Under the pieces are notes generated by a model, which made no database searches, had not been told where the DNA came from, and saw only the letters and a program-made list of their open reading frames with translations. The translations under genes were made by a program, and so were the position numbers. DNA of 64,000 bases from G020344215 sp039586575 (lineage in GTDB: Bacteria > Gemmatimonadota > Gemmatimonadetes > Palauibacterales > KS3-K002), in assembly GCA_039586575.1 (NCBI GenBank), contig JBDHKD010000004.1, forward strand, positions 20,805 to 84,804. The letters are read 5' to 3'. How positions within the stretch are numbered: position 1 is the stretch's first letter; the number at the start of each line of letters is the position of its first letter. Shown here one piece after another: positions 24,982 to 33,942 of this stretch.

Positions 24982-27933
24982 CTACGACCCCGGCCTGATG
25001 TTCCCGAAGAACCGCTGGGTCTCCGGGTTGTATATCGTGAGCGCGTAAAGCATGCGCAGCCTCGGGATCTCGCGATCGAGGCTGAACTCCGGCCGCACTC
25101 CGAATATCTCGCGGTACGTGTCCTCCGCTTCGCCGCGGCGCCCGAACGCGAAGTAGGCGCACGCCAACACCTGGCGCGCGACGACTGTCTGCTCCTCGCT
25201 CAACCCGCCCTCGGTCAATAAGCCCTCGAAGAAGTTCACGACTTGCCCGTAGCTCGCTTCCCGCCAGTAGCGGAAGCCGGGTCCGAGCTTGTGCTGTGTC
25301 GAGAAGACGGTGACTGAGTCGGTGTACTCGAGCTTGAGCGCCTCGACGCTCGAAGGAATCGAGTTGCGGTACAGGCGCAGGTACTCGAGCGCATCTTCCG
25401 GGTAGCCCGCATCGCGCACGCCGCGATACACGCGGAACGACTGGTCGATGACCGACCGATCCATGTAGTACTCAGGGCGCGGCCCCTGGCCGACGAGCGC
25501 CAGCACCTGCTGGCTGGCGGCGGGCGGGTTGCCCAGCCGCATGTAAGTCTCGGCGGTCATGAACAGGAACTGGATCAGCTGCTCTCTCGGCATCGAGTAA
25601 CCCGAAGCCCTTAGTGCCCAATCGAGCGCTGTGCGAAACTCGCCCAGCCCGTAGGCGCTGGCGGTGGCCACGAACATGAGCCTGCCCATCGCCTCATCGC
25701 TCGCTTCGATCACGCCGGACTCGATGAGCTCGTAGGCCTCGGCGACGTACTGTAGCGCCGCCGTGTAGTCACCCTCCTCGTAGGCGCGGTTCGCCGTGAA
25801 GTAGGCCAAAGGCAGCGGCGGCGAGCCTTTGCCAACGACGCCGGTGATGAACAGCGGGGCGATGCGGACGTAGTGGGGCGGCGTTGCGGGAACGTTATCT
25901 GCCGTCACCCGGAAGGGCGACGCGTTGGTCGTGTAGAGATTGTAGTAGGGGCCATCCGCCGCGTCGGCGCCCTGGACCACATAGCCGCGGACGAACCCTG
26001 CCGGCCCCGGATTCCAGCGCAGCACCGCGGCGTCCGGTTCGAAGTCGACGTCAAAGCCGGTAAGCGGAGGAAACTCGACGTCCCAGCGGTAGATCGCCGT
26101 GCGCTTCGACCCTTCATCGGTCAGGTAGATGTTCCCTTCGTTATCGACTCGGATCCGCGTCGGCCGATCGAGCGCCCGCTCGGCACCCAGCTGCATGAGC
26201 ACGTTCTGCAGCCCGGCCCTGACGATCGTGACCCGGTGTGTGTTGCGATCGAGGGTGAAGAAGTTGCCCGCCTGGTCGAAGGTGGCCGAGGCGAGCGGCC
26301 CGGACAGCAGGCCTTCTTTCAGCGGTTCGAAGGTCTGAGCTTCGGTGTTGAGTCTCGCGACCTGAAGGCCGCTCTCGTCCCAGACGAAGATCTCGCCGCT
26401 GGGGTCCACGGCCACGCCGGCCGGTCGGCTGAACGTGTAGCTGCTCACGAGACTCGCCAGGTCGGCGCTGAAGATCTTCACCCGGTCGTTCCCGGAATCG
26501 ACGACCACCACGCGGCCGTCCGGCAGCATGGCCACGCCCCCTGGGTCTCTGAGCCGCCGGTCGTCCTGGTAGTTGTCGCCGTACGTTCCGACCTGTCGAC
26601 CGTCCGCCAGGTCGAAGACGGCGAAGCGGTTGCGGCGCGAGTCGGCGGCCACCACTGACGAGTCGGTCAGCAGGGCATCTTCGACTCTGCCGATATCGCC
26701 TCTGAACTGAAGCTGCTGTCCGGCGCTGTCGAGCTGGTAGGCTCGCACGCTGTCGCCGTACACCGTGGCGTAGACATGGGCCTCGGCCGGCAGCAGGGTG
26801 AGGCTGTTGTTCAGGTCTACGAGGAAGTGGGCGTTGCCCGCGGGTCCGTAGCCGACGTCATAGAGCGGGGCGGCGAGGCCCGAGGGGACTTTGCCGACCC
26901 GGATCGGGAAAGTGAAGTCGGCACGCCGCTCCAGGCCTTCCTCGGTGGTGAGCCGGATCCGCTCGATCTTGCGCAGCCGGCTGTCCAGGATGATGAGCTG
27001 ATCGGGACCGGCGAAGGCGATGTCCACCGGCTCGCGGAACGAGCCACGGCCGGTGCCGATGCCGCCGTAGAGCAAGTCGTTCGGTCCGATGCTGCGCTCG
27101 CTCGTCCCGTTGGCGCGGAACAAGCGCCCGGACTCCTTGTCGAGCACCACGACGCTGCCGAGCACGTTGACCGCGATGGCGACCGGTTCTTCGAAATCGG
27201 CGCCGCGGAAGCTGATCTGACCGGCCAGTCCCTGAGGCGTCGAGCCGACCCAGGGCACACGGATGAACGGCGGCAACGCGAAGATATGCGTGGGCGTCCG
27301 CTTATCGGCCACATAGATCCAGCCGTCGTTGCCGACGGCCAGCGACGCGGGCTGGCTACTCGTCGTCGTCAGTTCGATAGTCCGGACGAACATGCCGTCC
27401 CGGCTGAAGATCTCAACGCCGCGCCTGCCGGCGTCCAGCACGTAGACCTGGCCGGCCGGACCCAGGGCCAGATCGACGGGGTTGGAGAGCTGACCGCCCC
27501 GGTTGCCCTTGTCGGCCAGGGCACGCAGCCGCTGACCGCCGGGGCCGAACACGAACACCTGGTTGCGGTCGGCGTCCAGAACGTACGACTCACCGCTCGC
27601 GGTGATGCAGATGGCTACCGGCTGGCCCAAGTCGGCCTGGCCGTAGCTGCGGCGATACACGCCGGTGGAGTCGTAGACGAAGACGAGGCCGCGGCCATCG
27701 GCGACATGGACGGTGCGGTCGGGCGCCAGCGCCAGGGCGGTGGGCCGGTCGGGCGCGCCGGGCTGCCCTTTTCCGGGAAGCTGGAACGAGCCCTCGGCCA
27801 GGTAGCCGGCCTTGGGGACGGCTTGCGCCAGGCCGCTGGACGCGCAGGCGACGATCAGCGAGACGGCGGTGGCCCAGGCCGTCGCCGGCCTCGAGTAACC
27901 GCGCTCAGGGGAACTGCGCCGGTTCAGTTGCAC
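24982..27933 (-). CDS. Secreted NHL beta-propeller/TPR protein
   Basis: A signal peptide (about residues 16-38, ending GLAQA) is followed by many NHL-like blades (about 45-560) with recurring forms such as PVDLALGPAGQVYVLDA and RDPGGVAMLPDGRVVVVDSGNDR. A fibronectin-III-like segment (about 620-710, LRWNPGPAGFVRGYVVQG) and TPR-like helices follow (about 730-970). It likely acts as an extracytoplasmic scaffold. The GTG start at 27933 is chosen because the frame further upstream only shadows the FHA gene; the two overlap by ten bases. The kinase follows 54 bases downstream (21 from the possible CTG start), so all four genes form one unit. Confidence 0.85.
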   Translation of the reverse strand: MQLNRRSSPERGYSRPATAWATAVSLIVACASSGLAQAVPKAGYLAEGSFQLPGKGQPGAPDRPTALALAPDRTVHVADGRGLVFVYDSTGVYRRSYGQADLGQPVAICITASGESYVLDADRNQVFVFGPGGQRLRALADKGNRGGQLSNPVDLALGPAGQVYVLDAGRRGVEIFSRDGMFVRTIELTTTSSQPASLAVGNDGWIYVADKRTPTHIFALPPFIRVPWVGSTPQGLAGQISFRGADFEEPVAIAVNVLGSVVVLDKESGRLFRANGTSERSIGPNDLLYGGIGTGRGSFREPVDIAFAGPDQLIILDSRLRKIERIRLTTEEGLERRADFTFPIRVGKVPSGLAAPLYDVGYGPAGNAHFLVDLNNSLTLLPAEAHVYATVYGDSVRAYQLDSAGQQLQFRGDIGRVEDALLTDSSVVAADSRRNRFAVFDLADGRQVGTYGDNYQDDRRLRDPGGVAMLPDGRVVVVDSGNDRVKIFSADLASLVSSYTFSRPAGVAVDPSGEIFVWDESGLQVARLNTEAQTFEPLKEGLLSGPLASATFDQAGNFFTLDRNTHRVTIVRAGLQNVLMQLGAERALDRPTRIRVDNEGNIYLTDEGSKRTAIYRWDVEFPPLTGFDVDFEPDAAVLRWNPGPAGFVRGYVVQGADAADGPYYNLYTTNASPFRVTADNVPATPPHYVRIAPLFITGVVGKGSPPLPLAYFTANRAYEEGDYTAALQYVAEAYELIESGVIEASDEAMGRLMFVATASAYGLGEFRTALDWALRASGYSMPREQLIQFLFMTAETYMRLGNPPAASQQVLALVGQGPRPEYYMDRSVIDQSFRVYRGVRDAGYPEDALEYLRLYRNSIPSSVEALKLEYTDSVTVFSTQHKLGPGFRYWREASYGQVVNFFEGLLTEGGLSEEQTVVARQVLACAYFAFGRRGEAEDTYREIFGVRPEFSLDREIPRLRMLYALTIYNPETQRFFGNIRPGS

Positions 27934-28592
27934 GGCGGTGTCGGCTCCAATCTGAGGTTCATGAGGGGGCGATCGCCTTCCTGGAAGACGAACCTCGAGA
28001 ACCCGGTCACTATCTCGTCTCCGTGCTCGAGTCGCACCGCCGTCATCAGCGGCGCTCCATGAACGATCGTCCCGTTCGTGCTGTCCAAATCCTCGATCCA
28101 CCAGGCGTCGCCGTTGCGCTGCAGGCGGCAGTGGTGGCGCGACACGGACCGATCGGGAAACTGGACATCGTTGTCCGTAGCGCGCCCGATGCGGACGAGA
28201 GATTGGCCCAATCGGAAGGTCTTGCCGCGGTGAATTCCCGCGACGACCCAGAGCCGGCCAAGCACCCCGTCCCCGTGGTTCATGGTGAACCGAAACTCCA
28301 GTTCGGCAAGCCCGATCAGGTCCCCGTCGCTCAAGGCCCGGCGGTCGCCCGGTTTCAACGGGCTGCCGTTGAGCGTGGTGGGGGCGTCGTCTGCCATCAC
28401 CTCGAGGATGAATCGGGATTCCTCGCGTTCTATGCGGACGTGATGGGCGGCGATCCGCTGGTCGCGAATCCTCAGCGTGTTGGCGTTGGCGCGGCCGACC
28501 GACATCACAGGGACCCGGAGGGGATACACCCGGTTCCGCTCCGCGTAAAACTGCCCGATGAGCGCTGCGCCCTTGGACTTTGCGCCCAGTGG
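27924..28592 (-). CDS. Tandem FHA-domain protein
   Basis: Two FHA domains: first about residues 15-90 (SVGRANANTLRIRDQRI, AAHHVRIE), second about 120-205 (RIGRATDNDV, SVSRHHCRL, STNGTIVHG). The second has the full phosphothreonine-binding set; the first has AAHH where SRxH is usual and may be degenerate. A TTG at 28637 is open in frame, but it lies in the -10 box of the promoter, so translation more likely starts at CTG 28592, which has AGGAG eight bases upstream. It heads the FHA/NHL/kinase/HD-GYP unit and is probably a reader of the kinase. Confidence 0.82.
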   Translation of the reverse strand, partial: PLGAKSKGAALIGQFYAERNRVYPLRVPVMSVGRANANTLRIRDQRIAAHHVRIEREESRFILEVMADDAPTTLNGSPLKPGDRRALSDGDLIGLAELEFRFTMNHGDGVLGRLWVVAGIHRGKTFRLGQSLVRIGRATDNDVQFPDRSVSRHHCRLQRNGDAWWIEDLDSTNGTIVHGAPLMTAVRLEHGDEIVTGFSRFVFQEGDRPLMNLRLEPTPPCN

Positions 28593-28636
28593 TCCTACTC
28601 CTGTGCGGGGAAGGTCTTGTCGCCGTACGTCCAACA

Positions 28637-28666
28637 ATCTTATGGACTTCCGGCACGCACTGTCAA
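28637..28666 (-). promoter_or_regulatory. Promoter of the FHA/kinase signalling operon
   Basis: On the minus strand: TTGACA (28666-28661), 18-base spacer, TAAGAT (28642-28637). Transcription would start near 28630, giving a leader of about 38 bases to the CTG start with its AGGAG site. Confidence 0.55.
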
Positions 28667-28812
28667 TCAGGGCTAACGCACTGTCCCGTGCCTATTTGTA
28701 GAGGCCGGAACGGCGCCACACGAAGGGGGAGCGCTGGCCATTCCCGTCCGCCGGTCAAGGCCGCTTCTTCTTACACCAGGCGGCTTTACAGGTGCCATCC
28801 CTCGGCCCGCTA

Positions 28813-28853
28813 ACCGGTTACCGGCCGCGCCCTGCTTCATGCCGGTAACCGGT
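28813..28853. repeat. 13-base perfect inverted repeat (terminator- or operator-like)
   Basis: ACCGGTTACCGGC (28813-28825) and its exact complement (28841-28853) around a 15-base loop, 30 bases past the hydrolase stop and about 150 bases upstream of the FHA operon promoter. There is no T-run, so it may be a rho-type stem, a two-way barrier or a binding site. Confidence 0.6.
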
Positions 28854-28882
28854 GGCGGTCGAGGAGCCTTGCCGCGCCGGCG

Positions 28883-30205
28883 CTACGGCCGCCGCACGAT
28901 GGATGGGTTGGCGCCCAGTTCGCGCGAGATCTCCAGGAACTCGCGCTCTTGATTCACGTCTGCAAAGACATCCGCCGCGGCGAGCAGGTTCTCCCCGGAC
29001 ACGCGGTACACCAGCAGTGCGAAGCCCGCCAGGACTTCAGGCAGCTCGAATTCGCAATGACCGTGGCGGAAGACCGGGAAACTGTTGAGCTTGAGTCGCG
29101 TGCCCGCCTTCCAGGTCTTCAACTTGTAGAGTACCTCGTGCCAGTAGGGCACGATCGGGTCGGCCGTCGTGTGCAGCGCCACGGTTGGGACCTGCAGATC
29201 GCCCGTCGTCTCGTAGCCGCGCAGTGCCTGGAGGGCCGTCCAGTCGGCGCTGAACCGGTCGACCGTCCGGTTCAACCGCCAGTCGTTGTCCGAGCCCGTG
29301 TACCAGCGGAAGCGGTTCCCGTAGGGATTGCCGCCCAACTGCTCGCTGGCGTCGTTCGTCGCGAAGAAACTGTAGCGCAACAGGCCGGTGACGGTCTCCG
29401 GAACCGACGCGGGATCGCCCGGGTCGACAGGCGCGCGTGTGACGCGAAGCAGCTGCTCCGTCCTGTGCGGATAGGCGGCAATCGCCACCTCGATGGCCGG
29501 CTTGTAGACGAGGTCCCAGTTGTCCTGCGTGACGGGCACGTCGATCGCCACCGCGTTCCCCGGCATGACGCCCGGGAAGAAATAGTCGAAGACGACCCGG
29601 AAATCGCCAAAGTAGTTGATCTGCTTGCGGAAGTTGCCGACGGGGCCGCAGTTGGGCATCCCGCCATCGAACCCGGTGTTGGCATCTTCGATCGCCAGCA
29701 CCGTGCTGAGCCCACCTTCCGACGCCCCGACCAGGTAGGAATACTCCAGCTCCTCGCCGGCCAGCCCGCTGACGATTCCCAGTAGCTCCTCCAGGTCCGC
29801 CACCGCATCCACTGCGACCAGCCCCTTCCTCCGGTAGCTGGTCGTCGCGTACGCGTAGCCCAGCCCGGTCACGATCGCCGCGATCGGCTGGCCGCCGATC
29901 TCGTCGGCCGGGAGCTCGGTAGGTGAGCCGACGGGGTTCTGGTAGCCGTGCGCCCAGACCACCAGATCGCCGTCCCACTCCGGCGGAAAGCAAACCTGGT
30001 AGAGGGCTCCGCTTGGCTGCAGGCCACCGTCACAACCGACGAACGGTGGACTGTAGGCGGCTGCAGGGGCCGGCGCCTCGCTCTCCAGCCGGTCGGCCGG
30101 TTCGGTCGGCGAGTCGACGCAGCCGACCATCGATACGGTGACGAGCATGGCGAAGCCGAGAACCACGGCTCGCCGCGGGCGGTATCGTTTCGCTGCGCTT
30201 CTCAT
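28883..30205 (-). CDS. Alpha/beta-hydrolase lipoprotein
   Basis: A lipoprotein signal peptide ends at lipobox VGC (Cys29). The body is an alpha/beta hydrolase: early strand LVVWAHGYQNP, nucleophile elbow GASEGG, acid in TTADPIVPYW and a His in FRHGHCEFE near the end. The substrate is unknown; extracellular lipase, esterase or peptidase activity is possible. 440 residues. AGGAGG abuts a GTG at 30211 but sits six bases before ATG 30205, so the ATG is the better start. It is transcribed away from recQ. Confidence 0.8.
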   Translation of the reverse strand: MRSAAKRYRPRRAVVLGFAMLVTVSMVGCVDSPTEPADRLESEAPAPAAAYSPPFVGCDGGLQPSGALYQVCFPPEWDGDLVVWAHGYQNPVGSPTELPADEIGGQPIAAIVTGLGYAYATTSYRRKGLVAVDAVADLEELLGIVSGLAGEELEYSYLVGASEGGLSTVLAIEDANTGFDGGMPNCGPVGNFRKQINYFGDFRVVFDYFFPGVMPGNAVAIDVPVTQDNWDLVYKPAIEVAIAAYPHRTEQLLRVTRAPVDPGDPASVPETVTGLLRYSFFATNDASEQLGGNPYGNRFRWYTGSDNDWRLNRTVDRFSADWTALQALRGYETTGDLQVPTVALHTTADPIVPYWHEVLYKLKTWKAGTRLKLNSFPVFRHGHCEFELPEVLAGFALLVYRVSGENLLAAADVFADVNQEREFLEISRELGANPSIVRRP

Positions 30206-30403
30206 CGTCACCCTCCTGTTCGGCGTCTGACGGGCTGTGAGCGCGCGTCGCCATTTGGACCGCAGGAACGATCGATGAAGACTCGACCATCATGCAAACG
30301 AGCCGCCAGCGGTGCAACAGAAATCCATAGTGAGTAGCGGTTGGCCGGCGTCTCGGCGGCGCGGCGTTGACGGTGTGTTGATCGGGCCCAGCTATCGTGG
30401 GCC

Positions 30404-32149
30404 GTGTGGTCCGAGGCACGCCTGGCGCTCGAGCGATACTTCGGATTCGGCGCCTTCCGCGCCGGTCAGCGGCAGGCCATCCTCTCGGCCCTGCAGGGAC
30501 GGGATACGCTGGTCGTCATGCCGACCGGCGGCGGCAAGTCGCTCTGCTACCAAGTCCCCGCACTCGTCCTCCCCGGTCTCGCCCTGGTCGTTTCGCCGCT
30601 GATCGCGCTGATGCTCGATCAGGTGCGGGCACTGACGAAGCGGGGCGTCGCGGTCGCCCTGGTCAATTCGACGCTGACCGGCGACGAGATCGGCGAGCGC
30701 CTTCGCCAGGCGGAAGCCGGGAAGCTGGATCTCTTGTACGTGGCGCCGGAGCGCTTCGCCAGCCCGGTCTTTCGTCGCGCTCTGCGGAACATGAACGTGG
30801 GCCTGGTGGCCATCGATGAAGCGCATTGCGTGTCGCAGTGGGGGCACGACTTTCGACCCAGCTACCTGAAGTTACGCGACACTTGGTCGGAGATCGGCGG
30901 CCCCCCCTTGATGGCGCTGACCGCTACCGCAACGCCGGAGGTACGCCGCGATATCATCGCGGAGCTCGACCTGCGGGCGCCGCGCGTCATCGTCCGCGGC
31001 TTCGATCGTCCCAACCTGCGCTGGACTGTCCACCGTCACGAGAAGTTGGCGGAGAAGGGTGATGTCCTTATCAGCCTGTTGGACGGCGGCACCGAGACGG
31101 CCGTGGTCTACGCGTCGACGCGCAAGATGGTGGAGGCGGCATCGGAGCTGCTGAGAGGTGCGGGGATCGACGCGGCCGCCTACCACGCCGGGCTGCCGAA
31201 GGAACAGCGGATCCGGGTGCAGGACCAATGGACGTGCGGTCAGCTTCCCGTGGTCGTGGCCACCAACGCCTTCGGGATGGGGATCGACAAGGAGAACGTG
31301 CGCCGTGTGATCCACTTCCAGATTCCCGGGTCGCTGGAGGCCTACTACCAGGAGGCGGGTCGTGCCGGGCGTGACGGGGAACCGGCCGAGTGCGTGCTGC
31401 TGCACAGCTACCGCGACCGCTTCATCCACGAGTTCTTCATCCGAACCGCCTACCCGCCGCCCAAAATCGTGCGCGCCACGTACCGCGCCCTGCAGGACGC
31501 GGTTCGCTCGCTCGGTGGCCCGGCAACGCCCGCCCAGTTCGCGCACCGTGTTCGAGGTGCCAAGAGCGACCGGGAAGTCGGCTCGGCGCTGCGCATCCTC
31601 CGCGACGCTGGCGTCGTCGAGGACACTGCGGCGCGTGCCAGCTGCTCGATCCGCTGGATCGCCAGCCCGGCCCAGCTGCAGGAACTGCTCGCGAGCGAGG
31701 TCGGCCTGGCGGACTACCGGCCGGAAGTCGGGTCGGTCCTCGCAGGCCTGGCCCGCATGTCGGCGTACGGCGAGCGGCGGCACCTCCGCGTCTCGCGCCG
31801 TGAGGTCGCCCGCTGGACCGCCGGAGACTTCGGCGCGGCCGGCGCGGCGCTCGACGAGCTACAGCGTGCATGCATCCTCGGTTGGCGCGACGAGGGCCTG
31901 CGCACGGGCTACGTCCCCGAGGACCTGAATCTCGATTCGGGCGAACTGCCCGTGGACTGGGCGCAACTCGCCGCCCGGCGCACGCTCGAGATGCAAAAGC
32001 TGCGGCGGATGGAAGGTTACGCGTTCCAGGGCGGCTGCCGACGAAGATACTTGCTGCGCTACTTCGGTGAGCACCTCGGCCGCTCGCGATGTGGAGGCTG
32101 CGACCGCTGCGTCACTCCCACTCGATCGTCGCGGGCGGCTTCGAAGTGA
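30404..32149 (+). CDS. recQ: RecQ-type ATP-dependent DNA helicase
   Basis: 3'-5' superfamily 2 helicase for repair and recombination. Walker A TGGGKS (residues 41-46), DEAHC box, ATATP, AFGMGIDKENVR and the YYQEAGRAGRDG arginine-finger motif are all present, followed by the RecQ-Ct zinc site (CRRRYLLRYFGE, CGGCDRC at the end). The HRDC domain is absent, so 581 residues is a little short. GTG 30404 follows a TATCGT hexamer by only five bases and a six-base inverted repeat (30385-30403) abuts it. The last 38 bases overlap guaA on the other strand. Confidence 0.92.
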   Translation: MWSEARLALERYFGFGAFRAGQRQAILSALQGRDTLVVMPTGGGKSLCYQVPALVLPGLALVVSPLIALMLDQVRALTKRGVAVALVNSTLTGDEIGERLRQAEAGKLDLLYVAPERFASPVFRRALRNMNVGLVAIDEAHCVSQWGHDFRPSYLKLRDTWSEIGGPPLMALTATATPEVRRDIIAELDLRAPRVIVRGFDRPNLRWTVHRHEKLAEKGDVLISLLDGGTETAVVYASTRKMVEAASELLRGAGIDAAAYHAGLPKEQRIRVQDQWTCGQLPVVVATNAFGMGIDKENVRRVIHFQIPGSLEAYYQEAGRAGRDGEPAECVLLHSYRDRFIHEFFIRTAYPPPKIVRATYRALQDAVRSLGGPATPAQFAHRVRGAKSDREVGSALRILRDAGVVEDTAARASCSIRWIASPAQLQELLASEVGLADYRPEVGSVLAGLARMSAYGERRHLRVSRREVARWTAGDFGAAGAALDELQRACILGWRDEGLRTGYVPEDLNLDSGELPVDWAQLAARRTLEMQKLRRMEGYAFQGGCRRRYLLRYFGEHLGRSRCGGCDRCVTPTRSSRAASK

Positions 32150-33932
32150 CGTCGAGCGCGAGTCCCGAGACGCCGCCAAGGGCGAGGATGTCGCGCCGCA
32201 GCTCGTCGAGCAACGCCGCCGGCAGTTCCACCGGGGTGGCCGTCATCGCCCGCTTCGAGCCGACCGGCCGGACGACGACCAGCTCACCGCCGTCGCCGGC
32301 CAGGTCGAGGGGCACCAGGACGGTGGGACACTGCCAGATCTCATCGTAGAGGCTGTGGCGGCGGAGCGCCTCCATGACCAGGTGATCGGCCTCGCGCAAC
32401 AGGTCGAGCCGCTCGCGGGTGACCGTGGCGACGAGCGGTACGGCGGTGGCCGGCGGTCCACCGGCGAGGTTCCAGATGCAGCGGTTGATGCCGGGCACCT
32501 CGGCGGTGATCACCGAGGCGGCGGCGAGCAAGCTGGCCCACGACGCGTTGCCGCTCAACAGCACCGGGTGCTCGTAGGCGCGCAGGTCGGCTTTCACCCC
32601 CACCGAACGCAGGGGCAGGACCTCGGCGTCGAGCCCGTAGCGACGGCCCACCTCGGCGACGAGTGGAGCGACCTCCTCGAGGTCCTGAACATCGTCTTCC
32701 CCGTCGCTGCACAGGAGCCGCACGCCGAGGCCGGGGCCGGGGAAGGGATGGCGCCAGACCAGCTCGTGCGGGATCCCCAGCCTCTCACCCAGCTCGCGCA
32801 CCTCGACCTTGTAGAGCTCGGCCAGCGGCTCCACCACCCGGCCCTCGGCCAGCATCTGCTCGATCACCGGCACACGGTTGTGGTGCGTCTTGATCGTATC
32901 AGCCCGCTGCGTTCCACCCGTCTCGATCGTGTCGGGGTAGATCGTGCCCTGGCCGAGCAGGTGGTCGTCGAGGCCGAGGCGCTCTGCCTCGTCGCGGAAA
33001 ACCGCGATGAAGGCGTCGCCGATAGCGCGCCGCTTAGCCTCCGGCTCGATCAGGCCGGCCAACCCGGCGAGGAAGCGGTCGCTGGCGTCGACGAAGTGAA
33101 CGTGCGAGCCGAGCCCGAGACCGTGGAAGAACTCGATCACCTGGGCGCTCTCGTCCTTCCGCATGAGCCCGTTGTCGATGTGCAAGAGGTCGACCCGCTC
33201 GGGGCCGAGTGCGCGCACCAGCAGGGTGGCGGCGACGGTCGAGTCCACACCGCCCGAGGCGAGCAGGAACACCGAGCCGTCACCGACCTGCCGCTGGAGC
33301 TTGGCCATCTCGTCCGCGAGGAAGGCGTCCATCGACCAGGTAGGCCGGCAGCCGCAGATCTCGAACACGAAGTTCGCGATCATCTGGTCGCCGTGCACGG
33401 TATCATCGACCTCGGGGTGGAACTGCAAGCCGTAACGGCGAAGCGAGTCGGACCCGATGGCGGCGAAGCGGTGGTCCGGACCGCCGTCCGTCGTCACGCT
33501 CCAGCCGAGCTCCCGGAACTCCGGGCCCACCGAGCGCACGCTGTCGTAGTGGCTCATCCAGACCGGCTCGACCGGCCCGAGCCCGGCGAACAGCGGGTGG
33601 TCGCCCGCCAGGTGGAGCTCGGCCCGGCCCCACTGCCGCCCGCCGTGGATCACCGCGCCGCCGTAGTGCTTGGCGATCTCCTGGTGGCCGAAGCAGAACC
33701 CGATGATCGGGATGTCGAGGTCGAAGATTTCCTTGGTGTACTCGGAGTCCTCGCCGTGGGCCGAGAGGCTCGGGCTGCCCGAGATGATGATGCCCCGGTA
33801 GGGTCCGAAGGCCGTGATCGGATCCTCGGGCTGCCGGATCTCGGCCAGCACGCCCAGGCGGCGGACCTTGGTCGCGATCAGGTGCGCGTATTGGCCGCCG
33901 AAATCGACAACCCCTATCGCGTCGTGCTGCAT
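32112..33932 (-). CDS. guaA: GMP synthase (glutamine-hydrolysing), long form
   Basis: Converts XMP to GMP using glutamine amide nitrogen. The class I glutaminase domain (residues 1-200) has Cys80 in GFCFGHQ and FHPE; the ATP-PPase has LLASGGVDST. The enzyme is 606 residues against about 515-525 for most bacterial forms. The extra part follows WRHPFPGPGLGVRLL and holds LPLRSVGVKADLRAYEH and VPGINRCIW, resembling a first copy of the dimerisation subdomain; the normal copy ends in TSKPPATIEWE. This two-subdomain layout is that of human GMPS. It overlaps recQ tail to tail. Confidence 0.94.
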   Translation of the reverse strand: MQHDAIGVVDFGGQYAHLIATKVRRLGVLAEIRQPEDPITAFGPYRGIIISGSPSLSAHGEDSEYTKEIFDLDIPIIGFCFGHQEIAKHYGGAVIHGGRQWGRAELHLAGDHPLFAGLGPVEPVWMSHYDSVRSVGPEFRELGWSVTTDGGPDHRFAAIGSDSLRRYGLQFHPEVDDTVHGDQMIANFVFEICGCRPTWSMDAFLADEMAKLQRQVGDGSVFLLASGGVDSTVAATLLVRALGPERVDLLHIDNGLMRKDESAQVIEFFHGLGLGSHVHFVDASDRFLAGLAGLIEPEAKRRAIGDAFIAVFRDEAERLGLDDHLLGQGTIYPDTIETGGTQRADTIKTHHNRVPVIEQMLAEGRVVEPLAELYKVEVRELGERLGIPHELVWRHPFPGPGLGVRLLCSDGEDDVQDLEEVAPLVAEVGRRYGLDAEVLPLRSVGVKADLRAYEHPVLLSGNASWASLLAAASVITAEVPGINRCIWNLAGGPPATAVPLVATVTRERLDLLREADHLVMEALRRHSLYDEIWQCPTVLVPLDLAGDGGELVVVRPVGSKRAMTATPVELPAALLDELRRDILALGGVSGLALDVTSKPPATIEWE

Positions 33933-33942
33933 CGACTCCTCG

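Noticed and set aside
27934..28656. N-terminal extension of the NHL/TPR protein by about 240 residues
   Set aside because: The extension is the shifted frame of the FHA gene and Arg/Pro-rich; a GTG start with signal peptide at 27933 is correct.
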